Shown piece by piece: positions 5,877-10,552 of a stretch of 10,552 nucleotides of DNA (within the stretch, counting starts at the first letter, position 1; the number at the start of each line of letters is the position of its first letter). The notes below the pieces were generated by a model. It was given only the letters and a program-made list of their open reading frames with translations, was not told the origin of the DNA and ran no database searches. This stretch comes from Methanobacteriota archaeon (lineage in GTDB: Archaea > Halobacteriota > Methanomicrobia > Methanomicrobiales > Methanomicrobiaceae), in NCBI GenBank assembly GCA_023396365.1, contig JAEWWL010000074.1:1-10552 (forward strand), given 5' to 3'. Made by a program: the position numbers and the translations under genes.

Positions 5877-6881
5877 TTAAGGGTTTACAATTGGAATCTT
5901 TGCCCCGCAGCGGACGCAAACTCCGTCTTTTAGGTTAATGTTTCTTTGTGAATATCCCGATCTTTCTATAAGAAGCGCTCCGCACTCATGGCACCATGTG
6001 CTGCAAAACGGATGATCCCTGATGTTTCCAAGATAAGGATACCTTATTCCCGCCTCTTTTGCAATCATGTATGCCTTCTCAAGAGTTTCAATTGGTGTCG
6101 GCGATACATCTGTCATATTGTAGTCAGGATGAAATGCCGTAAAATGAACAGGAGTGTCGCAGCCGAGATTTTCATATACCCATTCTGAAAGTTTTTTTAA
6201 CTCCTCAGGCGAGTCATTGAGGCCGGGGATTAAAAGTGTAACCGTTTCAATATGCATCCCGCATTCCTTTGCCTTTACTGCTGCATCAAGGACAGGCTGA
6301 AGCCTTGCTTTGCATACTTTTTTGTAAAATTCATCGCTGAATGCCTTAATGTCAACCCTGAATGCATCAAGCATTCCTGACAGCTCATTTAACGCCTCTT
6401 CGGTCATGTACCCGTTTGTGACATATATCGTTTTAAGCCCCTCATTTTTTGCTAACTTTCCAACATCCATTGCGTATTCATGCCATATTGTCGGCTCGTT
6501 GTATGTCCATGCAATACTTTTGCACCCGCTGTCTTTTGCATTCATGACGGCCTTCTGAGGACTCAGCGTATGAAGAAAGCCTCCGGTTGTGCTCTGTGAA
6601 ATCTCCCAGTTCTGGCAGTGCGTGCATTTAAAGTTGCAGCCGATTCCACCAAGCGAATAAACGCGGCTTCCCGGAAGAAAATGATACAGCGGCTTTTTTT
6701 CCACAGGATCAACCGCCTCGCAACTGACTTTGCCGTAGCTTTCGGCATATAAAACTCCGCTGCGGTTCATTCTGACACCGCATATTCCTGTTTTTTTATC
6801 GGCGATATGGCACCTGTGGCTGCACAGACTGCACCGGACGGATTTATCCCCTGACTTTTCGTAAAGCGCTGCTTCATGCAT
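5877..6881 (-). CDS. amrS: AmmeMemoRadiSam system radical SAM enzyme
   Basis: This radical SAM protein belongs to the AmrS/PflA-like group that co-occurs with AMMECR1 and Memo proteins; its reaction is not certain to me. I chose the ATG at 6881 (334 aa), which begins MHEAALYEKSGDKSVRCSLC as family members do and has GGAG 10 nt upstream. A longer in-frame start at 6977 would add an unlike, His/Arg-rich 32 residues. Domains in order: an N-terminal cysteine knuckle (C17, C20, C24, C34, then GVRMNRSGVLY); the radical SAM core with C82-x3-C86-x2-C89 (GCNFKCTHCQNW) binding [4Fe-4S]; WTYNEPTIW (125-133); YVTNGYMTEEAL (153-164); LIPGLND (217-223); and a C-terminal zinc-ribbon-like end (C297-x2-C300, C322-x2-C325). 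No AMMECR1 or Memo gene is in the window. It leads a probable two-gene unit with the Mut7-C RNase. Confidence 0.88.
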   Translation of the reverse strand: MHEAALYEKSGDKSVRCSLCSHRCHIADKKTGICGVRMNRSGVLYAESYGKVSCEAVDPVEKKPLYHFLPGSRVYSLGGIGCNFKCTHCQNWEISQSTTGGFLHTLSPQKAVMNAKDSGCKSIAWTYNEPTIWHEYAMDVGKLAKNEGLKTIYVTNGYMTEEALNELSGMLDAFRVDIKAFSDEFYKKVCKARLQPVLDAAVKAKECGMHIETVTLLIPGLNDSPEELKKLSEWVYENLGCDTPVHFTAFHPDYNMTDVSPTPIETLEKAYMIAKEAGIRYPYLGNIRDHPFCSTWCHECGALLIERSGYSQRNINLKDGVCVRCGAKIPIVNP

Positions 6882-6891
6882 ACAAATTTTT

Positions 6892-6895
6892 CTCC
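6892..6895 (-). promoter_or_regulatory. Shine-Dalgarno site favouring the short amrS start
   Basis: The minus strand reads GGAG 10 nt before the ATG at 6881. Spacing is slightly long, but it supports this start over the in-frame ATG at 6977, which has no such site. Confidence 0.45.
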
Positions 6896-7026
6896 TGTGG
6901 TAATTTCTCCTTTGACTTTTGTGATAATGAGTTTTGCCTTTGGCAAAAACCTGACAGCCCCGGCAGAATATGCCCAAAGAAACCTCTCATCTGAAAAGTT
7001 CACTCCTTTTTAAAAAATTTGAAAGG

Positions 7027-7034
7027 ATAATATG
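7027..7034 (+). promoter_or_regulatory. AT-rich element, candidate TATA box for pyrH (perhaps also amrS)
   Basis: ATAATATG ends 27 nt before the pyrH ATG at 7062, the leaderless distance, and pyrH has no Shine-Dalgarno site. The reverse complement (CATATTAT) could equally serve amrS, giving a leader of about 125 nt. The match to consensus is only moderate, and TTTAAAAA at about 7010 is an alternative. Confidence 0.35.
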
Positions 7035-7061
7035 GTATCATGACCAAAGTCTATTTTCAGT

Positions 7062-7766
7062 ATGAAAAAAATTGTAATATCGCTTGGCGGCTCTATTCTT
7101 GTTCCCTCACTTGAATCCAACAGAATTGAAAAATACCGTGATCTTTTAAGAAATTTATCAGAAAAATATCAGCTCTTCGTTGTAATCGGCGGCGGCGGAG
7201 AGGCAAGGCGCTATATCAGTGCTGCGCGCTCACTTGGAATTGATGAGGCAACATCAGACGAGCTTGGAATATTAATTACAAGAATAAATGCATCACTTCT
7301 TCTCTGGTCGCTTTCAGACCTGGCATACCCTGATGTCTGCGAAAATTACACTGACGCATTAAAAGCGGCTGAATCAAAAAAGATTGTGGTGATGGGCGGT
7401 GTCACTCCGGGACAGACTACAGATGCCGTCTCCGCCGTTCTTGCCGAAAGGGCAAAAGCAGGCCTTCTTGTTAACCTTACATCTGTTGATGGTATCTATT
7501 CAGAAGATCCAAAAAAGAACAGCAATGCAGCAAAAATTTCTCATATGACGCCAAATCAGCTTGTTGATATTGTTTCAGGCGGAGCGATGGGTGCCGGCTC
7601 AAACAACGTAATCGATCTTGTTGCGGCAAAAATAATCCAGAGAAGCGGCATTCCTCTGATAGTCCTTGACGGAACAAACCCCAAAGCGCTTGAAGATGCA
7701 CTTTTAAAAGGCACATTCAGCGGTTCGGTTGTAAGCGAATCTGAAAGCAAACTGCTTCCATTCTAA
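7062..7766 (+). CDS. pyrH: UMP kinase, archaeal type
   Basis: This enzyme phosphorylates UMP to UDP with ATP in pyrimidine nucleotide synthesis in the cytoplasm. It is a 234-aa amino-acid-kinase-family protein of the archaeal subtype. The evidence is the N-terminal phosphate-binding SLGGSIL (7-13), the glycine-rich VIGGGGEARRYISAARSLGI (41-60), the acceptor-site loop MGGVTPGQTTDAVSAVLAE (111-129), the nucleotide-binding LTSVDGIYSEDPKKN (139-153), and the C-terminal IPLIVLDGTNPKALEDALL. Length and the absence of N-terminal extension fit archaeal PyrH. The start at 7062 opens directly on the first beta strand, has no Shine-Dalgarno site and may be leaderless. The gene is monocistronic in appearance, divergent from amrS and followed by a T8 tract and a hairpin before tRNA-Pro. 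Confidence 0.93.
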   Translation: MKKIVISLGGSILVPSLESNRIEKYRDLLRNLSEKYQLFVVIGGGGEARRYISAARSLGIDEATSDELGILITRINASLLLWSLSDLAYPDVCENYTDALKAAESKKIVVMGGVTPGQTTDAVSAVLAERAKAGLLVNLTSVDGIYSEDPKKNSNAAKISHMTPNQLVDIVSGGAMGAGSNNVIDLVAAKIIQRSGIPLIVLDGTNPKALEDALLKGTFSGSVVSESESKLLPF

Positions 7767-7811
7767 AGCCTTAAAGGCTTCATAAAAATTCCTATAAATA
7801 CAGTTTTTTTT
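7766..7811 (+). terminator. Hairpin and T8 tract after pyrH
   Basis: AAGCC and GGCTT form a 5-bp stem (7766-7780) right at the pyrH stop codon, and an eight-T run lies at 7804-7811. The T run alone would suffice for archaeal termination. Between them lies TATAAATA (7793-7800), a good TATA-box match. Confidence 0.5.
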
Positions 7812-7841
7812 ATCAAGCAGTTAAATTTCTGCCCGAATTTT

Positions 7842-7865
7842 CCGGTATAAACCGGCATATTTTTT
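7842..7865 (+). terminator. CCGGT/ACCGG hairpin followed by T6
   Basis: CCGGT-ATAA-ACCGG is a perfect 5-bp stem with a 4-nt loop, followed after CATA by TTTTTT (7860-7865). It resembles an intrinsic terminator located just upstream of the tRNA. The same bases include TATAAA and CATATTTT, so the segment may instead be promoter sequence. Confidence 0.35.
7856..7863 (+). promoter_or_regulatory. Candidate TATA box for tRNA-Pro (and nth)
   Basis: CATATTTT lies about 35 nt before the mature tRNA 5' end, giving a predicted start near 7888 and a leader of about 10 nt. TATAAATA at 7793-7800 is a better sequence match but farther away. Confidence 0.35.
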
Positions 7866-7897
7866 AACAGGACAGACAAATATATGATGTCACAGAC

Positions 7898-7972
7898 GGG
7901 GTAGTAGGGTAGCCTGGTCCATCCTAGAGCGTTTGGGACGCTTTGACGGCAGTTCGAATCTGCCCTACCCCA
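7898..7972 (+). tRNA. tRNA-Pro, anticodon TGG
   Basis: A complete 75-nt cloverleaf can be folded by eye. The acceptor stem is GGGGTAG/CTACCCC, 7 bp (7898-7904 with 7965-7971), with discriminator A7972. The D arm is GGGT/ATCC with GG in the loop (AGCCTGGTCC). The anticodon stem is GAGCG/CGCTT with loop TTTGGGA (7932-7938), which places TGG at 34-36 with T33 before and G37 after, as usual for tRNA-Pro. A 4-nt variable region leads to the T arm GGCAG/CTGCC with loop TTCGAAT. There is no intron and no encoded CCA. It reads proline CCN codons, chiefly CCA. The nth start codon follows 8 nt after the 3' end. Confidence 0.95.
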
Positions 7973-7980
7973 TATTTTTT

Positions 7981-8631
7981 ATGAATCAGTCTGATGCCCT
8001 GAAGATATGTTCTCTTCTAAAAAAGCTATACGTTAAAGATGACACTGTCTTTAATTTTCTTGATTTTGAAAATCCCTTTCAGATTCTTATAATGACAATT
8101 CTGTCCGCACAGACGACAGACAAAACGGTCAACAAAGTAAAAAAAATTCTTTTCAAAAAGTATCCGGACTGCGAGTCATTGTCAGAAGCTGAACTTTCTG
8201 ATGTTGAAAGTATTATTAAAAGCACCGGATTTTATCATTCAAAGGCAAAAAACATAATTCTTGCATCAAAGATTTTATGCAGCGATTACGGCGGCAGTAT
8301 ACCTTCTGATATCAAAAGCCTTACATGTCTTCCCGGAGTCGGGAGAAAGACTGCAAATATAGTTCTTAACCATGCATACGGGATAAATGAAGGTATTGCG
8401 GTTGACACTCATGTAAAAAGGGTTGCATACCGGCTTGGAATGACGGACAATAAAGATCCAGATAAAATCGAAAAGGACTTAACCAGACTTTTTCCAAAAT
8501 CAGAATGGGGGATGATTAATTTTCTTTTAATATCGCACGGAAGAGCGGTATGCGATGCAAAAAAACCGGCATGTGAGATATGCAGATTAAAGAGCATGTG
8601 CAGATTTTTCAAAAATGAAGAGAAGATATAA
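7981..8631 (+). CDS. nth: Endonuclease III (DNA glycosylase/AP lyase)
   Basis: This base-excision repair enzyme removes oxidised pyrimidines and nicks the abasic site. It is 216 aa counted from the ATG at 7981. An upstream in-frame start at 7933 lies inside the tRNA and is rejected. Motifs are LSAQTTDKTVNKV (41-53), the helix-hairpin-helix LTCLPGVGRKTANIVL (114-129) with the catalytic lysine at K123, and the catalytic aspartate D142 in VDTHVKR. The C-terminal [4Fe-4S] cluster motif is complete: C191-x6-C198-x2-C201-x5-C207. Length fits the family. The gene starts 8 nt after tRNA-Pro with no Shine-Dalgarno site and no room for its own promoter, so its mRNA probably arises from a tRNA-containing transcript. 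It converges on pit with a 15-bp gap. Confidence 0.95.
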   Translation: MNQSDALKICSLLKKLYVKDDTVFNFLDFENPFQILIMTILSAQTTDKTVNKVKKILFKKYPDCESLSEAELSDVESIIKSTGFYHSKAKNIILASKILCSDYGGSIPSDIKSLTCLPGVGRKTANIVLNHAYGINEGIAVDTHVKRVAYRLGMTDNKDPDKIEKDLTRLFPKSEWGMINFLLISHGRAVCDAKKPACEICRLKSMCRFFKNEEKI

Positions 8632-8639
8632 ATTTGAAA

Positions 8640-8647
8640 TTTTTTTT
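8640..8647 (+). terminator. T8 tract ending nth
   Basis: Eight T residues start 9 nt after the nth stop codon and run into the pit stop codon on the opposite strand. This is a likely archaeal terminator for the tRNA-Pro/nth transcript, and the two convergent 3' ends share almost no spacer. Confidence 0.55.
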
Positions 8648-9828
8648 CAGATAAAAAGCGATGCATACACAAGATAAACCAGACCAGACACTACGGCGGC
8701 GCAGGGAATTGTCAGAAACCATGCCGCAACAATTTCTCTTACATTGCTCCACCGAACAGCAGATGCATAACCTCTTGTAATCCCTGCACCCATAATCGAG
8801 CCGCTTATCGCATGGGTTGTTGAGACAGGAACTCCAAATGATGTCATAAGAGCAAGAACAGCGCTTCCTGCTGCTGATGCGGATAAACCCTGGTATGGTC
8901 TTATCTTTGTAATTTTGTTTGCCATCTTGTCAATGACCTTCCAGCCTCCAAGGAGTGTTCCAAGTGAGATTGCAAGGCATGAGGAAAGAATAACCCAGAG
9001 CGGGACTTCAAATGTTGTAATAATTCCTGCTGCAAACAGCATTGCAGTAATCATTCCCATTGCGTTCTGCGCATCGTTTGCGCCGTGGCCGACTGCCTGA
9101 AAAGCGCCGGTTACTATCTGAAGAGGCTTAAACGCCCTGTTTATTTTTTGCGGCGATCTCTTTTTCAAAAGCCACATCAATCCAATCCCCAAAAGAAAAG
9201 CTGAGATCATTCCAAGCATCGGGGATACAACAATGAAGACAATAACGGCAAAAATTCCTGAGATCTTCACCGCACCGGTAATAATCAAAAGAGGAACAGT
9301 CAGCGAAAATCCTGCAAGAAAAGAGATAGCAAAATATTTTGTCCAGTCTTCCCCGTGACGTTTACCAAGATATACAAAGACTGCGGCAAGCAAAAGTCCG
9401 CCAATTATCCCGTAGGCAATGAGCATGATAACCGAGATGGTTTGCGGCCACACAATCGCCTCCATTCCGCCCATTATTATGCCTGCCCCGATAAGGCCGC
9501 CGACAAGGGCGTGGCTGCTTGATACGGGAACGCCAAAATATGAAGCCAGGAAAACCCAGAGGACAGCGCCGACCATTGCGGCAAGAATAAGATGTGTTGT
9601 TAAAAAAGGGGACTGGACAATTCCTGTTCCGATTGTTTTGGCGATTGCTGTTGAAAACAGCAGAGGGCCTACCATGTTAAAAACCGCAGCCATTAAGACT
9701 GCCTTAAAGGGCGTAAGCGCTTTTGTTGCAACAACGGTTGCAATTGAGTTTGCAGCGTCATTGAGCCCGTTTACAAAATTGAACAGAAGGGCAAGTATTA
9801 TTCCAAGAACAATTACTAAAACTTCCAT
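8647..9828 (-). CDS. pit: PiT-family inorganic phosphate transporter
   Basis: This low-affinity phosphate permease couples uptake of phosphate, usually as a metal-phosphate complex, to H+ or Na+. The 393-aa protein shows the internal duplication typical of the family. GLNDAANS (21-28) is matched by GANDAQNA (249-256), the phosphate-binding signatures. GVPVSSSHALVGGLIGAGI (99-117) is matched by GVPVSTTHAISGSIMGAGI (332-350). About ten hydrophobic spans and a central basic loop (LKKRSPQKINR, 221-231) complete the picture, and length is normal for archaeal members. The ATG lies 6 nt after the stop of the DUF47 gene with no Shine-Dalgarno site, implying translation coupled to that gene. The pair is a standard phosphate-uptake operon. 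Sulfate or sodium-driven variants exist in the family, but the DUF47 partner favours phosphate. Confidence 0.93.
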   Translation of the reverse strand: MEVLVIVLGIILALLFNFVNGLNDAANSIATVVATKALTPFKAVLMAAVFNMVGPLLFSTAIAKTIGTGIVQSPFLTTHLILAAMVGAVLWVFLASYFGVPVSSSHALVGGLIGAGIIMGGMEAIVWPQTISVIMLIAYGIIGGLLLAAVFVYLGKRHGEDWTKYFAISFLAGFSLTVPLLIITGAVKISGIFAVIVFIVVSPMLGMISAFLLGIGLMWLLKKRSPQKINRAFKPLQIVTGAFQAVGHGANDAQNAMGMITAMLFAAGIITTFEVPLWVILSSCLAISLGTLLGGWKVIDKMANKITKIRPYQGLSASAAGSAVLALMTSFGVPVSTTHAISGSIMGAGITRGYASAVRWSNVREIVAAWFLTIPCAAVVSGLVYLVYASLFI

Positions 9829-9834
9829 TTTGTA

Positions 9835-10464
9835 TCAGGTATGTTTTATTGCAATATCGCCAAGGACGTTTGCAACATCCTCGCATCTGTCTGTTGTTGC
9901 TTCAAGCGTTTCGTAGATGTCTTTTAGCTTGACGATTCTTATGGCATCGTTTGTCCTGAAGAGGTCCTGAAGCGCCACTGCCAATACATCGTCGGCAAGA
10001 TTTTCAAGCCTGTTGACCTCAATGCAGCAGTCTTCAATCATTTTTGGATTTTTCAGGCTTCTTATTCCCAGAACAGCCTTTTCAATCTCTTCAGCCTGAA
10101 GCCGGATCAGCTTTGCGGATTCAAGCATGTATTTGTCGGTTGAGCCGATGTCATAAAAAAACATCTTTCTTGCGGTGTCATCTATTGCATCGATTATGTC
10201 ATCCAGTCCGGAGGCAAGCCTTGATATTTCCTCTGGCTCTATCGGGGTTATGAAGCTCTTGTTTAAGAGCTGATATACAGAATGGGTTATATCATCGCCG
10301 GCATGCTCATAAGTCTTCATTTTATGGCACAGATTTTTTATGTCATCAAAATTTTCAATCATGAAATAGAGATGATTGGCAGCTTTTTTGAGCGTCGCGA
10401 CCTGCTGCTCAAACAAATCATAAAAATGCTTATCCTGCGGGATTAGCCAGTCTTTCAAACTCAA
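9835..10464 (-). CDS. DUF47 / PhoU-like Pit accessory protein
   Basis: This cytoplasmic, almost wholly alpha-helical protein (209 aa) of the DUF47 family is related to PhoU and commonly encoded beside Pit transporters, where it is thought to regulate uptake. It starts SLKDWLIPQDKHFYDLFEQQ, the usual family opening. PhoU-like acidic metal-site patterns occur twice: E53HAGDD in the first half and E185-x2-E188 leading to DRCEDVANVL (192-201) in the second. The start is TTG at 10464, chosen because GGTGA (10471-10475) sits 6 nt upstream and the family N-terminus begins there. It is first gene of the operon with pit, whose ATG follows the TGA by 6 nt. A TATA box lies close upstream at 10481-10490. 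Confidence 0.92.
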   Translation of the reverse strand: MSLKDWLIPQDKHFYDLFEQQVATLKKAANHLYFMIENFDDIKNLCHKMKTYEHAGDDITHSVYQLLNKSFITPIEPEEISRLASGLDDIIDAIDDTARKMFFYDIGSTDKYMLESAKLIRLQAEEIEKAVLGIRSLKNPKMIEDCCIEVNRLENLADDVLAVALQDLFRTNDAIRIVKLKDIYETLEATTDRCEDVANVLGDIAIKHT

Positions 10465-10468
10465 CAGA

Positions 10469-10476
10469 GATCACCT
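10469..10476 (-). promoter_or_regulatory. Shine-Dalgarno site fixing a TTG start
   Basis: The minus strand reads AGGTGATC, a long match to the anti-Shine-Dalgarno sequence, with GGTGA 6 nt before TTG at 10464. No ATG or GTG lies in frame at a suitable distance. Confidence 0.7.
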
Positions 10477-10480
10477 ATCA

Positions 10481-10490
10481 GAATATATAA
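10481..10490 (-). promoter_or_regulatory. TATA box upstream of the DUF47-pit operon
   Basis: The minus strand reads TTATATATTC. It ends only about 19 nt before the TTG start, so initiation at the usual distance would fall at or just inside the start codon and exclude the ribosome site. Either initiation is closer than usual here or the true promoter lies further up, beyond 10490. Confidence 0.4.
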
Positions 10491-10552
10491 TCTACCTCAC
10501 CGGAAAAAGACTTTTGGAAAAGAGTGCCGAAAAACATTGTCTGGATAATGGT

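Noticed and set aside
6882..6977. Longer amrS start adding 32 residues
   Set aside because: The added part is His/Arg-rich and unlike the family, while the ATG at 6881 gives the usual N-terminus and has GGAG upstream.
7933..7980. In-frame 16-residue N-terminal extension of nth starting inside the tRNA
   Set aside because: It overlaps the tRNA anticodon arm, has no ribosome site, and the family start fits the ATG at 7981.
9419..9916. 165-aa plus-strand open frame across pit and DUF47
   Set aside because: It is antisense to two confidently identified genes, spans their junction, and its sequence is low-complexity Ala/Ile/Thr.
1..10552. Mobile element, prophage, toxin-antitoxin or defence system
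   Set aside because: No transposase, integrase, terminal inverted repeats or known defence domains were seen; the only nuclease-like protein, Mut7-C, is a widespread stand-alone family.

Overview
The window looks like ordinary chromosomal DNA from a methanogenic archaeon, most likely Methanomicrobiales (inferred from protein character, not from a search). The archaeal signs are TATA-box promoters placed for leaderless or short-leader transcripts, oligo-T tracts in place of classical terminators, a tRNA without encoded CCA, an archaeal-type UMP kinase, a Methanosarcina-type iron-sulfur flavoprotein, an AmrS radical SAM enzyme, a Mut7-C RNase and a DUF47/Pit phosphate pair. Non-coding DNA is extremely AT-rich, while coding DNA is moderate in composition.

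Layout. (1) 1-1361, + strand: the 3' end of an unrecognised gene overlaps a polytopic membrane protein by ATGA. (2) 1425-1658, +: an orphan 77-aa protein. (3) 1659-4146: a psiE-like membrane protein (+) and manC (-), converging. These two genes are bracketed by three low-complexity poly(dA:dT) islands, two of which contain tandem repeats. (4) 4147-5246, +: a predicted lipoprotein translationally coupled to an iron-sulfur flavoprotein. (5) 5301-6881, -: amrS followed by a Mut7-C/zinc-ribbon RNase gene. (6) 7062-8631, +: pyrH, then tRNA-Pro(TGG), then nth beginning 8 nt after the tRNA. (7) 8647-10464, -: a DUF47/PhoU-like gene followed by a PiT phosphate transporter.

How genes work together. 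DUF47 and Pit form a phosphate-uptake operon. PsiE belongs to a family named for phosphate starvation, but the link here is only by family name. ManC makes GDP-mannose for glycoconjugates. PyrH supplies UDP, and Nth is a base-excision repair glycosylase. The lipoprotein-flavoprotein pair is the least explained operon.

I found no phage, IS element, CRISPR array or defence system. The most notable signals are the repeat-bearing AT islands around psiE-manC, the tRNA-Pro/nth junction, the coupled lipoprotein/Isf pair, and a clear split between apparently leaderless genes and genes with Shine-Dalgarno sites.
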